The notes under the pieces: generated by a model
Told to the model about the DNA's origin: nothing
The model's input: only the letters and a program-made list of their open reading frames with translations
Database searches by the model: none
Source of the DNA: Isochrysis galbana
Taxonomy: Eukaryota > Haptophyta > Isochrysidales > Isochrysidaceae
DNA length: 64,000 nt
Reading direction: 5' to 3'
Assembly: GCA_018136815.1 (NCBI GenBank)
Contig: CM030939.1
Span: 1,363,782 to 1,427,781, forward strand
In this document: positions 1-9,691 of the stretch, in pieces
Layout of the letters: the number at the start of each line of letters is the position of its first letter
Numbering within the stretch: the first letter of the stretch is position 1
Made by a program: the position numbers and the translations under genes

Positions 1-212
1 AGCCATCCTCGCTCTGCGGGTCTGCGGCCGACGCCGCCGCCGGGTGCGGGCGCGAGGATGAGGGAAAGGGTGAGGGCAAGAACAAGGGCGAGGGGGAGGG
101 CGTGCGCGAGGGCACGGCTGAGGGCGAGGGCGCGGGCGCAGGTGACTGCACAGGCAAGCGCAAGGGCCAGGCTTCCGACGACGCTCGTGGCGTGACGCTC
201 ACTGTGCCCGAG

Positions 213-3200
213 ATGATGCAGGCCTACGTGCGCGCTCACGGCTCCGGGCTTGAACATGAGCTGCGCATGCACCGGCTGACGCTATGCTTCGACGATCCGG
301 TCCTCGAGGTGCTCTACGGCGCCAATGCACTCGCTCACTCGTGGTTGATGTACAGATGCATCGCGCTCGCTGCGCTCGCGTGCGGCTTGCTTGGCGCCGC
401 TCTATCGCCCAGCTTTCGGCTGACTGGCCTGCTAGCCGCCAGCTTCACACTGCTCATCTGGCGTGCACATGCGCGCGTCGCCGGCTGGAACGACGTGCCT
501 TACGCCTACCTCACCTTCTGCACAAACTACACGCGACTCGTGCTTCTAGCCGGCGCCGCCTTCAACCTGCTCTCGCTGTTCGTGGTAGTAGCGCCGATGG
601 ACACCGCCAAGTCCGACGCCGTCGGCTTGTTGCCACCGATGGCGCTTTGGGAGCGGCTGCGCACTCCGTGGCTGGGGCTCAGCGTGCACGCCCGACAGGC
701 TGTGGGTATGGCGTGCGGGGCAGCGATGCTGCTGCTCGCGGGCGTGCACCACCGACTGCTTGTGCTACCGCCGCCCGCCCGCATGACGAACCGTGTCGTC
801 ATCTTGCTCAGCGTCTTCTGCAGCCACTTTGACCCCGGCGCCGAGCGGCTGCTGCCATCGGCAGTGCCTGCCTTCATCGTCTCGGCGTGCACGCTCCTCG
901 CCGGTGAGCTCATTGGCTTCTCAATGGACCACGTGCGGCGCGCGCTCTTCCGCGATTGGGCAACCGAGCTGTGCACAACGCTTAGCGAATCGGCCCGTGC
1001 CGCGCGCGAACTTGAGCGGATGCGCGCCGATGCAGAGGAGCTCGAACGCAAGAACGCAAAGAATCACGCTGAGCTTGCTGCCGACAAGCGGCTGAACCAT
1101 GTGATCAAAGGCCGCTGTGGCTCCGCCATCTCCGCCTTTGAGACCTTCAGGCAGCTGCTGGGACCGTACCTTAAGACGGAGCTGCCCGAGGAGATGTCCA
1201 ACCTTATCGTCGCACCGCTCTCGCACCTGCGCGAGGCCATCGAGTGGTGCCATCGGCGGCAGGTATTCGTACAGCTCGAGGAGGGGACCTACATCTCGCG
1301 CCACACGCCCGTGAACCTGAACCCGCTGATTGAGGAGAGCCTCATCGGGGCGGGCACCCTTTACACCAATGTGACCGAGCCCATCGCCCTAGACGAGACT
1401 GTGCTGAAGATTGTGCTCGACGAGCTGCTCTCCAACGCGCTGAAGTACAGGCGTCGCATGACTCCCATCGCGATTGAGGCGTGCTTCGACGGCATCATGC
1501 TGCATGTTGAGGTGCGCAACGAGAACCCGCTCGATTTTGTGCCCCTCTCGTCTGACGAGCGCGAGCGCGTTTTCGAGGCTGGCTACAAGTCTCACCTCTG
1601 CTCTGCCATGTCCGACGGGCTCGGCCTCGACTCAGTCGCCAAGGCGGTGAGCGCCGCAGGCGGCTCAGTCCGCCTCGACCAAAGCGCCGGCTCCACCTCA
1701 GTCCACTTTGCGCTGCCCGCCGGCATCCGCACTCGCGGACAGCTCTCCAGCGCCCCTTCGCCCAAGGAGGTAGCGCAGCTTTCGCAGCGCGCGCTGCAGA
1801 AGTACGATCAGATCGAGGCGTCGGCCGCATCGTCCGGTGTCTCGCCCAAGCTGCTCGGTAAGTTGGGCTCGGCCTCGGCGGGTTCAATGCCGTCGCTCTC
1901 ATCCGTTGAAGTCGGCGCGCGGCACTGCGGCTCTGGCTCGTCGCGCGAGCCGTCTGACGAGCCCTCGCCGCCTTGCACTGGCAAAACGTCTCCGCGCCAG
2001 CATACCCAGCAGGTGCTGCCCAACTCGTGGTCGGCCGCGCAGCGCCGCTGCTTGCCCGCGCCCACGCCGCAGGTGGGCGCGCCGCGCAGCGCGCGGATCT
2101 GCAGCCCGCGCAACCTGCCGCCGCCGCGCTGTATTGGGCTCACCGACCCCCTCGACCACAAGTCCATCTTCCTCTCAGCCCTCTTCGCCGACCAGCTCTC
2201 CGCCCTCGATGTCATCCTGGCAACGGCGACGCCCTCTGAGTGCCGCGGTTTCATCGACCTTGTGCTGGGCAACCGCGATGGCACTGGCGGCCGCCTGCCA
2301 GCCGCAGACATTGTCGTCATCGGCCTCAGTCTAAGCAAGGCCGGCCCGTCTGGTGAGCCCGTCTCAGGCACCCAGATGGCAGAGCGGCTACGAGTCCACG
2401 GCTTTGATGGGCTCATCTGCGTTATAGCGAGCACTGACACCGACCTCGAGGTCGAGGCCGCCTGTGCGCACGTGGCTGTCGATGCCGTCATCTCGCAGAG
2501 TGCGCGGATTGAGGAGGTCAGCATGCGGCTGCTCGAGATGCATGCCGAGCGTTGGGCGCGTTCCAAGCGGCTCGAGGCACGATCGCAGCGCGCCGATCAT
2601 GTGGGTGCCCGGCTGTTGCGGGGCGTGCGTCCAGACGACGAGCCGGCTAGCAACGCGGAAGCTACGACCGCGCTCGACGGCGCGGGAGGCGAGGCAAAGA
2701 GCCCGGCCGACGAACCGGCAACGAGAGGTGACACCGGCAGCGAGGCTAGTGTCCTGATCAAAGCGCCGCTCGAGCCGCAGTCGCAGATGAGCCGCAGCAA
2801 AGCCAAGTGGGCTAGTCCGATGCAAGGTCGCTTCCAGCCGCCGGCTTCGTCCCTGCCGCCTCTGCGACGTTCGGCTTCAACGATCGAGGTGGTCTCCTAC
2901 GGCAACCCGCCGCCCATCCCCGAGGAGACAGCCCGAGCGTCACACGCACCAGGCAAGGATTCGCTGATGGCGCGCACCACTCCGCGTGACGATAGCTCGC
3001 AAAGCGCATGCACAGCTCCCGATGGTCCGCCGAAGCTGAGCGGCATGGACATATCAAGCACGCCTGTGCCGTTCTCCGGGCTGCGCGTGGTAGGGCTTGA
3101 CGACGAGTCGATCCCGCGAATGATTCAGTCGCTCCTCTGCAAACACCACCTCAAGGCGGACATGCAGTGCTCATGTATCCTGGGGGCAAACAAGAAGGAG

Positions 3201-3530
3201 ATGCTCGATTTCGTCGACGTAGCACTCGGGCTGCTCAAGCCAGACCTCACATTTAACGACGGCGAGCAGGTGTGCGCTGATGTTGTGCTCCTCGACGAGA
3301 ACATCCTTCCGCCACACATCCTCGGCTCAAAGATCGCGCTCGAATTGCGGAAGCGGCATTTCGATGGATTGATCGTTTTGCTCACCGGTGCATCTACAGC
3401 GTACGTAGAGAGGCTTCGCAACAACGAAGAGATTGACCTCATCTTTGATAAAGGCTATCCGCTCCACAGGATGGCCCACAGGATTTTCGAGCGGCTGGGC
3501 AGCAAGCTGCCCGTAGGCCGTCCGTGTTGA
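213..3530 (+). CDS. Membrane hybrid histidine kinase with one degenerate and one intact receiver domain (5' end uncertain)
   Basis: Sensor kinase for phosphorelay signalling. The first in-frame ATG is at 213 and gives 1105 residues, but the frame stays open to base 3, so the gene may begin outside the window. The N-terminal third has five or six hydrophobic segments and no recognisable sensor fold, followed by a coiled coil rich in Arg/Glu. Next comes an H-box-like LNHVIKGRCG (candidate phospho-His 296), then a HATPase_c domain with N-box DELLSNALKYR (Asn 408) and a glycine box DGLGL near 469. A first receiver-like domain (about 650-776) lacks the acceptor Asp. The C-terminal receiver (about 957-1095) is complete: LDDE (Asp 963/964), VVLLDEN (Asp 1028), LLTGAS (Thr 1058) and DKGYP (Lys 1080). 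The linkers are long, Ser/Pro-rich and low in complexity. No intron is needed. Ligand and downstream partner are unknown. Confidence 0.9.
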   Translation: MMQAYVRAHGSGLEHELRMHRLTLCFDDPVLEVLYGANALAHSWLMYRCIALAALACGLLGAALSPSFRLTGLLAASFTLLIWRAHARVAGWNDVPYAYLTFCTNYTRLVLLAGAAFNLLSLFVVVAPMDTAKSDAVGLLPPMALWERLRTPWLGLSVHARQAVGMACGAAMLLLAGVHHRLLVLPPPARMTNRVVILLSVFCSHFDPGAERLLPSAVPAFIVSACTLLAGELIGFSMDHVRRALFRDWATELCTTLSESARAARELERMRADAEELERKNAKNHAELAADKRLNHVIKGRCGSAISAFETFRQLLGPYLKTELPEEMSNLIVAPLSHLREAIEWCHRRQVFVQLEEGTYISRHTPVNLNPLIEESLIGAGTLYTNVTEPIALDETVLKIVLDELLSNALKYRRRMTPIAIEACFDGIMLHVEVRNENPLDFVPLSSDERERVFEAGYKSHLCSAMSDGLGLDSVAKAVSAAGGSVRLDQSAGSTSVHFALPAGIRTRGQLSSAPSPKEVAQLSQRALQKYDQIEASAASSGVSPKLLGKLGSASAGSMPSLSSVEVGARHCGSGSSREPSDEPSPPCTGKTSPRQHTQQVLPNSWSAAQRRCLPAPTPQVGAPRSARICSPRNLPPPRCIGLTDPLDHKSIFLSALFADQLSALDVILATATPSECRGFIDLVLGNRDGTGGRLPAADIVVIGLSLSKAGPSGEPVSGTQMAERLRVHGFDGLICVIASTDTDLEVEAACAHVAVDAVISQSARIEEVSMRLLEMHAERWARSKRLEARSQRADHVGARLLRGVRPDDEPASNAEATTALDGAGGEAKSPADEPATRGDTGSEASVLIKAPLEPQSQMSRSKAKWASPMQGRFQPPASSLPPLRRSASTIEVVSYGNPPPIPEETARASHAPGKDSLMARTTPRDDSSQSACTAPDGPPKLSGMDISSTPVPFSGLRVVGLDDESIPRMIQSLLCKHHLKADMQCSCILGANKKEMLDFVDVALGLLKPDLTFNDGEQVCADVVLLDENILPPHILGSKIALELRKRHFDGLIVLLTGASTAYVERLRNNEEIDLIFDKGYPLHRMAHRIFERLGSKLPVGRPC

Positions 3531-4422
3531 TGTCGGGCACCGTAGTTGTGGCGCCGACCTTCGCACGCATTCTTTCATTCATTGCATTATTATTTTCTAG
3601 GGCACGGGTTGGTGCTTTCTCCTCTCCTGATATGTCTCCCACGTTATCTCTATCATCTACGTTTGCAATTTGTTGCGATGGACCGCGGTGCCGCGCTCCC
3701 GCCCCTCTCTAGGCCTAGGCGCCTGCGACCGTCGGCAGGGCGGGACCCTCGCCCGCCGCCAGACGACACGTCGCTTCGATAGCCCATCAGTGAGCTAATA
3801 GCCCTACCGTCGCCGAGAGTATCTCAAGATAGCGCACATGGGTTCAACTCTAGACGTTGAAGACAAGGAGGAAAGAAGAAAGAAGGGGGGGGGGAGGTGA
3901 AAGATGGAGACATGAGGGGCCGTTGGCCGTTGGACTGCTAGCTAGCGAGGTAGAGCGGAAGTGCCAATAGTCAATGCCGAGTATCGGCATAGGTGTTCGG
4001 CCCTGAAGCTCTTAAATTATTGTTATGGTTTTGGCGATGCAGCACGCGCCGACGGCTCTCCTCTCCCAGCCCCTTGTAGCCACGACGCCCCAACGGAGCA
4101 GACCAAAGCCACCACAAAATTTGAAATTCATGCAACTGGAAATATTATGGACCCCTGACCCTGCCCTTGCATTGACGCCGTTGGCCAACTGCTGCACACA
4201 AACGCGGGTGAAGATGTCCCCGCAGGCCCTGCAGAGACCCTGAGAGAGCCCGGGGGCGGGCGTACGGGGCATTAGAGCGCCTCAACAGCATGCAGCTCAT
4301 GCGTGTGGCCAATCATGGCCGCGGCTTGGGCTCTGTCGCATCCGCACCGCAACCAACAACCAAGCAAGGGGCCTGTGCGTGTGGAGGTGGAGGTGGAGGT
4401 CAAGGAGGGCCTATTAATACAT
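3531..4422. other. Intergenic stretch, mostly featureless
   Basis: No credible coding region. A degenerate copy of the LINE 5' hairpin plus ATG motif lies at about 4010-4060 (attattgttatgg, then a GCGATGCAGCACGC-like start), followed by sequence that does not continue as a protein. A short run of GGAGGT units lies near 4382-4400. Confidence 0.5.
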
Positions 4423-4570
4423 CAATACTACTAGTAGGTTTGGCGGTCGCGGCTAACATGTTAGTTAGACACTAATAGTGCACATCGGCTAACATGTTAG
4501 ATACTAATAGTGAGATTTGCCAGGTAGAAACTTAATTATTAATATCTAGATATTAGGCTAACATGAACGT
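4423..4570. repeat. Word island built from GCTAACATG and ACTAATAGTG
   Basis: The words CTAACATGTTAG (a perfect palindrome) and ACTAATAGTG recur several times in both orientations in under 150 bases, together with TTAATATCTAGATATTA. The base composition is AT-rich, unlike the flanks. It has no coding potential and resembles the other private-word islands in this window. No terminal repeats or target duplication were identified here. Confidence 0.55.
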
Positions 4571-4576
4571 GTTCAC

Positions 4577-4690
4577 ACCCTCCGGGTGGGCCTGCACACT
4601 CACTCTCAGCCCCAGGCAGGGGCTGCGCTGACATCAATCCTGCCCAGACTCTCACCTAGCGCGTGCGCCGCGCGCCTCACGCATTCGCCT
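4577..4690 (+). repeat. Dispersed repeat R1, copy 1
   Basis: About 105 bases starting GGGTGGGCCTGCACACTC and ending near GCGCCTCACGCATT are shared with 13520-13640 in the same orientation. Both copies contain a GC-rich hairpin (AGCCCC...GGGGCT) with different loops. No ORF. The type of element is unknown. Confidence 0.7.
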
Positions 4691-4694
4691 GCAC

Positions 4695-4815
4695 CGGTTC
4701 CCCATCGTACTGACTCCCCCCTCCACCACTGAGACACAGACTCTGCGCGAGTCGCCGGGTGGGCATCCAGGGCCAGCGAGGCCAGCGAGGGAGAGGCAGG
4801 GGAGGCCAGGGCTCT
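4695..4815 (+). repeat. Dispersed repeat R2, copy 1
   Basis: Contains TCGTACTGACTCCCCC and, downstream, GGCCAGCGAGGGAGAGGCAG. The same block is found inverted at 49033-49150 and, more divergent, at about 57560-57725. Apparent ORFs over it are low-complexity and not supported. Confidence 0.65.
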
Positions 4816-4904
4816 CTCTCTCTCTCTCTCTCTCCCCTTCCCTCCCTCCCGCCGCCACGTGCCACGTGCTCGTAGCCACGCTCACGCGTGCGGCGTGCCC
4901 CGCG

Positions 4905-5011
4905 GAACCATCCAAAAACGGAGGCAAAAACGGAGGGGGTTTGAAAAACGGCAAAAACGGCCTGTTTTTGGTCCTTGAAGAAAGACGGTAAAAACGTACT
5001 TCCCATCTAGG
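4905..5011. mobile_element. Miniature element fragment with AAAAACGG words and one hAT-like terminus
   Basis: The word AAAAACGG (or its complement) occurs about six times in roughly 100 bases. The right end reads ACTTCCCATCTAGG, the complement of CCTAGATGGGAAGT, which matches the termini of the complete elements at 23188, 49168 and 6639. No matching left terminus was found, so this copy is probably truncated. Maize Ac transposase is known to bind subterminal AAACGG motifs, which makes the word notable. A C-run follows immediately. Confidence 0.6.
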
Positions 5012-5067
5012 TTCCTTCCCCCCCCCCCCCCCCCGGTGCTTTTTCCCGGAGAGTCGCCCGGCTAGGC

Positions 5068-5165
5068 CCAGGCCAGGATATCCGGGATATCTATTTGGAT
5101 ATTTGGGCAACTTTGCCGGAAATAGATATCTTTTGGATATGCCTGGGATATTTGGGCGTGTGTTG
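5068..5165. repeat. Word island built from GGATAT(TT)
   Basis: GGATAT or ATATCC occurs about seven times, including CCAGGATATCCGGGATATC and GGATATTTGGGC. Its left end TAGGCCCAGGCCAGGATATCC-like sequence resembles, in inverse, the right end of the GGATAT island at 7530-7600 (GGATATCCTGGCCTA), suggesting a shared terminal repeat. Confidence 0.5.
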
Positions 5166-5539
5166 AGGCGGTGGCGCCTAAAAAAAAACCTATTGTCCAT
5201 CTTCGGAGAGCAAGCTGCGAGCAGCGAGGTGGAGAGGGGTGACGAGGGCGCTCTGCCGCCGAAATGCCACAAGGTGGGCTTGCACTGCTTGCCCCTACCC
5301 GCGTCGCCCTACCATTGCACAATCACCCTTGTGCCCCTCGTGGCTCGCGGCTCGCCGTTTGGGGCAGCTGCATAGCTGCATCATCAGATCAGTCATCATG
5401 CGCTCGCGCGTGCGACGCGGCGAGTGAGTCACACACACACAGCCCAGCTTGCTGCCCTTGCCCTTCCTTGCCCTTGCTCACGCGCTTGGGCGTCATCGTC
5501 ACTCACCCGCCTGTCATCTCCTTGTCCTTGCGCAGTATC

Positions 5540-5725
5540 GAGCCGCTCGGGCGCGCCACGGCGCGCCTGCGCAGGAACGACTGTGAACGGGTATTTTCAT
5601 TGTTACAATGTTTGTTTGGTGCAAATAAATCGTGCGCCCTCTTTCTTTGGCGGATCAAGTGGAGGCGTCAGTGTTATTGCGATTCAATTGCAACCAGCGG
5701 AGGAAAGTTGCGGCGTCGGGCGTAG
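5540..5725 (+). pseudogene. hAT transposase C-terminal relic
   Basis: The frame reads NDCERVFSLLQCLFGANK at about 5577-5630. This is the signature of the hAT dimerisation domain, where CERVFS followed by a hydrophobic helix is typical. It parallels CERVFSMLKCMFG in the better-preserved relic at 44752-45210. Neither the upstream domain nor a catalytic DDE core is visible, and the frame becomes meaningless within 30 codons. It is therefore a decayed fragment. Assignment rests on a short motif. Confidence 0.6.
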
Positions 5726-6590
5726 ATATTTATTTATGATTTGTTACTATGGTGTGCCGAGGTGTATGACGATGTGTATGTGGCCCATGATCTATCTATG
5801 TATCAATAAGCAAAATGAGATGAGTAGGACTGTGGACTGTGGTATCATATTTCGTGCGAGTGTGTCGAGTCGAGCGCTGCCGGAGGGCTCTGAGCCACTC
5901 CGTCGCGAGCGGCACCGGCGGTTAGCGCGGCGCTTTGGCCCTCCTCCCCACCGGGAGTCGGGTGAATGAAATTCTGGATTGGGTCGGGCAACCCCATTTG
6001 GGTGTCTGGACTGGGGACGAACGGCGAACGAAGGGCGGTGGGGCGGCGAGGCGCTCCTAGCGGCCCTAGTGTGTTGGGTTGTAAGAGATTGTTAGACCTA
6101 CGAAGAACGCGACCTGGCTCCTTTGGGTCAAGATTACCCGAAAGGAGGAAAAAACCTCGAATCTAGACCTGACAAACAGCAAACAGGCTAGAAGGAACGA
6201 AACGAGAACCCGAATGCTAGGTCGCTAGGGACGAACCCTACCAACCTAGATGTGCCTGAGCTTCACCGTGTGGCCGCACGCCGAAGGACCTGGAGATAAG
6301 AGCCTGGAAATCGCATCATCTAGGATGAATGCGACGGAGTGAGGGCGTGCATGCATGCTGCGCGCGAGTGCCAGAATTAGCCTCAGCTAGGCCGTGCCAC
6401 TCACAGCCGGGAGAGGAGGGGAAAAGGGGTGGATTGAAGATGGGAGGGAGAGGAGAGAGGGCAGAGAGGGGAAAGGGCTGGTGGAGAGTGAGTGGATGGA
6501 AGTGGAGGGGGGTGGAGAGGGAGGTTTGGAGAGGTGGGACGCCAGGCGCAGCACCGGGCGACGACGCGGCGAAGGTATAGTTATGTACTA
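5726..6590. other. Intergenic stretch, no supported feature
   Basis: Open frames here are short, begin and end arbitrarily and match nothing I recognise. A purine-rich stretch (GGGAGAGGAGAGAGGG-like) occupies about 6410-6540. Confidence 0.4.
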
Positions 6591-6638
6591 TTATAATAGT
6601 AGATTGTGGATATTTCTTGAGATATTTGGGGTTGTGGG

Positions 6639-7521
6639 CCTAGCTGGGAAACACGTGTTTACCGTGTTTCTACGAAAGCCAAACACAGCCGTGTTTTGCC
6701 GTGTTTCAAACCCCCTCCTGTGTGGCCGCCGTGTTTGTAGCAGCTAGCCAGTGGCTAGCGGCGTGCGCGCGCAGCACTGCCGCGCCGCTCCACGCTCCAC
6801 ACGACATCCAATAATGCACCGCCACAACGTGTGGTTGGGGTCTTCCTCGCCGAGGCCGAGGATGATGATGGACGCCCAAACCAAGCTGCGTCGGTGCGCC
6901 TCGCGACAATCATGGATCGCTTGCGCACTCACTGAAGGACATGCTGACTCAGGCCGGTGGCGCGGGCGGGGAGCACACCAAAGGTGGTCATGCTTCCCGG
7001 CCTGCCACGCGCGGCGGGCAGGGCCTCTTCGTCACATCATGCCTCGTCGTCGTCTCGCAGGACGGCCGCCCGCTGGCCTCGCGCTCCGTTGAGGAGCACA
7101 GCCCACTGCAGGGGCGCAGCGGCTGTGGGTGCCGTTGTCGGTGGCGTCTCGGCAGGGTCTGCCTCGTCGTCTCGTCGTTGCACGCGCGCGCGCGCCAGGA
7201 ACGGTCGAGGATGGGGTTGAACAGTTGAACATGGGAATGAGGGAGGAGAGGGGGGGGGGGGGTCGCGCACGGTCACAAGGGAGCGTAGCGCGGGGCCGCG
7301 CGCGGGGGGAGCGGAGCAGCGGAGCCGAGCGCGGGGCATATTGACAATCTACAAAGTACTATCCTTTTAGAGAGAGTTACAGATATAGAAAGTATGTAGA
7401 GGTAAAGGCCCCCCGCTCCCCCGCTGTGTTTGGGACTGTGTTTGGCTGTGTTTCTACGAAACCCAAACACAGACCGTGTTTCTTGTGTTTGGAGAAGCCC
7501 CGGCTGTGTTTCCCAGCTAGG
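6639..7521. mobile_element. hAT-like DNA element, 883 bp, with perfect 16-bp terminal repeats and 8-bp target duplication
   Basis: The left end is CCTAGCTGGGAAACAC and the right end is its exact complement GTGTTTCCCAGCTAGG. The 8 bases GTTGTGGG lie directly outside both ends (6631-6638 and 7522-7529), a clean target-site duplication of hAT size. CGTGTTT/CTGTGTTT words cluster inside both termini (6650-6740 and 7425-7515). The interior (about 6740-7400) has no recognisable transposase, so the element is non-autonomous. It is inserted inside a GGATAT word island, whose two halves lie at 6595-6638 and 7530-7600. Confidence 0.85.
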
Positions 7522-7529
7522 GTTGTGGG

Positions 7530-7600
7530 TTGGATATTTTTTGGATATATTTCATGGATATTTGGGCAAAAAATTGTGGATATCCTGGCCTACCCCTACG
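7530..7600. repeat. Right half of a GGATAT word island split by the 883-bp element
   Basis: GGATAT recurs five times here and continues the pattern of 6595-6630 (GTGGATATTTCTTGAGATAT). Removing 6639-7521 and one GTTGTGGG copy joins the halves. It ends GGATATCCTGGCCTA. Confidence 0.6.
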
Positions 7601-7789
7601 CCCGGCGTAGCAGGTCGGTCCGCCTCAATGGGTTTTCCCTCATTTTAACTTGTGGGGAGTTAGAATGGGAGCCGGGGGCTTGCGAGGGGGGAGATGTGGA
7701 GGGGTCCATAGGTGTATGTATCTGTGGCAACAACACGCGCCAAGGTGTACGGGCAGGTGCGCTGAGGGCTGTCGTGTTAGTACCGGGCT

Positions 7790-7920
7790 AGTGAGAGTAG
7801 TGGTACTAATGCTCAGTTAGATTATTATACTAACATTATACTAACACATATCAGGCTGATATCAGGTCTGATATCTGGTATCAGGTTGGCGAACCCTGAT
7901 GACCTGATGACCTGACGCCC
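7790..7920. repeat. Two adjoining word islands: TACTAAC, then CTGATATCAGG / CTGATGACCTGA
   Basis: From 7790 to 7850 the words are ACTAAC/ATACTAAC. From 7850 to 7917 they switch to TGATATCAGG and CCTGATGACCTGA. Both are near-palindromic and non-coding, lying between a purine-rich upstream region and the LZTFL1 gene. Confidence 0.5.
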
Positions 7921-7954
7921 CCATCACTGATTGAAGAATTGAAGAAGCTACCGC

Positions 7955-7955
7955 T

Positions 7956-7994
<39 letters not shown>

Positions 7995-8218
7995 TGTCCG
8001 TTACGGCCCGCCTCCCCCTTTTTTTTCTAATTGTACTTGAGGATAGGATGTAGACGCGCTTCGCCCGTGAGAGGGACGAGGAGAGGGACGAGAGAGGGCG
8101 AGAGAGAAGGAGAGAGGGAGAGGGAGGGGGGGAGAGGGTAGAGTAGAGAGAGGGAGAGAGAGAGAAGAGAGAGTAGAATAGTGAGAGAGTAGAGAGACTC
8201 ACGCTTCTTTCCCTCCAC
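7955..8218 (+). repeat. (CCG)n microsatellite and GA-rich leader directly before LZTFL1
   Basis: CCG repeats at about 7957-7992 are followed by a homopurine tract of GAGAGG-type units from 8069 to 8200 that ends about 20 bases before the ATG. Similar purine/pyrimidine tracts sit at the 5' ends of most genes in this window, so the tract may belong to the promoter or 5' UTR. That role is inference. Confidence 0.6.
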
Positions 8219-8220
8219 CG

Positions 8221-9257
8221 ATGGCGCTCTCGCCCGAGAACCAGTCCGCCCTGCTAGACTTCTCCCGCTTTGGCCGCCGCCGGCGGGAGATTTGCCTCTC
8301 AGAGGTCTGTGGAGAGTTCAATGAGACCAAGGAGCTGCGCCTCTTCGAGGAGCACTTCACAAGGGACGAGGTGGCTTCTCTGCTCGACGGTCTGCTCGCA
8401 CTCGTCCGCTCGACGCTCGGCAGGGAGCTCAAGGCCACCTTCGCCTCGTGCCTACTTCTCACGAAGCAGACGCTCGAGCAAGCGCAGGCAGGAGGAGTCC
8501 AGATCGGCTTTGACGTGGCGAGAGCGCAGGACAAGGCGCTCCTCCGTGAGGTCGAGGAGTGGGAGACCAAGGTCGCCGGCGGTGCCGTGATGCAGCTCCT
8601 CATCAAGGCGGGAGGATCGGCGCCAAAGGCGCTCAACTCAGTGGGTGTCGCACAGGACGCGGCCACGCTCATGGTGTGTGCCTCAACCAGCGCCCGCACC
8701 GCACCGCACCGCGCCGGCACGCGCAGTGCACACGCACCCCCTAACGGCCGACTCTTTTCCGTCCGCTCTTCTGCCCGCTGCAGAAGCTCAACGCCTCGGA
8801 GGAAGACAAGGCGTCGCTCGTCCAAAAGTTCCAAGAGCTGCAAGTGCAGTGCTCAGGCATTCTGAAGGAGAAGAGCGCGCTTGCCGCGCGCGTCGAGGGA
8901 CTCGAAGCGGAGCGCGCCGCACTCTCCGGCTCCGCCTCGGCGGCCGCCGTCTCGCAGGCTTCGCTCGAGGGACGCATCGCCGAGCTCGAGGCCGAGGTGG
9001 CCATGCTACGCGCGGCCGGCACAGGTCAGCGGGGTGGACAAGAGGCCGCGCTAGAGGCTGCGCAACAGAAGATTGCCAGCCTCATGAGCCAGCTCGCCGA
9101 GGCACAGACGGAGATCGAGGCACGCATCGAGAAGTCAAAGCAGTTTGCCAATGTGCGTCAGATGATGGCAAAGAAGAACGAGGTTATCGCCAATTTGCGC
9201 AAGCAGTTGCGCGAAAATGGCATCCCCGTTGCCGACGACGTCTCCGCCTCAGACTAG
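8221..9257 (+). CDS. LZTFL1: Leucine zipper transcription factor-like protein 1 (BBS17 homologue)
   Basis: Two exons, 8221-8673 and 8784-9257, joined by a phase-0 GT-AG intron of 110 bp (8674-8783), give 308 residues; human LZTFL1 has 299. The N-terminal half has the family block FEEHFTRDEVASLLDGL followed by LLLTKQTLEQA. Exon 2 is almost entirely coiled coil, ending FANVRQMMAKKNEVIANLRK, which corresponds to the conserved LZTFL1 tail. In animals LZTFL1 regulates BBSome entry into cilia and ciliary membrane-protein traffic; a flagellar role here is inferred. The start follows a GA-rich leader, and the ATG matches the expected protein start. Reading through the intron would give an unrelated Arg/Ser-rich tail. 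Confidence 0.93.
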
Positions 9258-9691
9258 AGCCTCGCCGTTCGAGAGAGCCTTTCGCCCGAGCAGTGGGTGG
9301 TTCAGATGCTGGTCCACCTTGCCGCTGTCCACTCCACGCGCGGCTGCGGACTGGTGTTCGTGATGAATAAGCGAGGGGGGGCACTAGGTGACAGCCGCGA
9401 AATGGCACGACAATCGTGGCCGCAACCGTACATGGCCATCGGCAAAGGGGTGAAGGGGGCGGTGAATGGGGACGGCTCCTGTCGATCGCTCCCCGCCGTA
9501 TGCGCATGCGGCTCATAATGTCCCGGGGGTTTTCGAGTGTAGGCCCCGGCATCGCCAACTATCGCGAACATTCGTGACTGTTAGGATGCAGTGTATGGCT
9601 GTGGTGCGCTGTGCCACTCGGCAATGTGCCTTGAACCAAACAAGTGCGCGAGCGCTTCAAGCACAGCCCTCAAAAACACCCGTGTATGAGA
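9258..9691. other. Downstream region of LZTFL1, nothing supported
   Basis: Probably the 3' UTR of LZTFL1 plus spacer. Short ORFs lack any family signal. Confidence 0.4.

Noticed and set aside
4577-4690. Hammerhead or other self-cleaving ribozyme in repeat R1
   Set aside because: The conserved hairpin suggested structure, but the CUGAUGA and GAAA core elements of a hammerhead are absent.
8674-8865. Read-through of LZTFL1 exon 1 to a 214-residue Arg/Ser-rich protein
   Set aside because: A GT-AG intron joins two exons that both match the family; the read-through tail does not.
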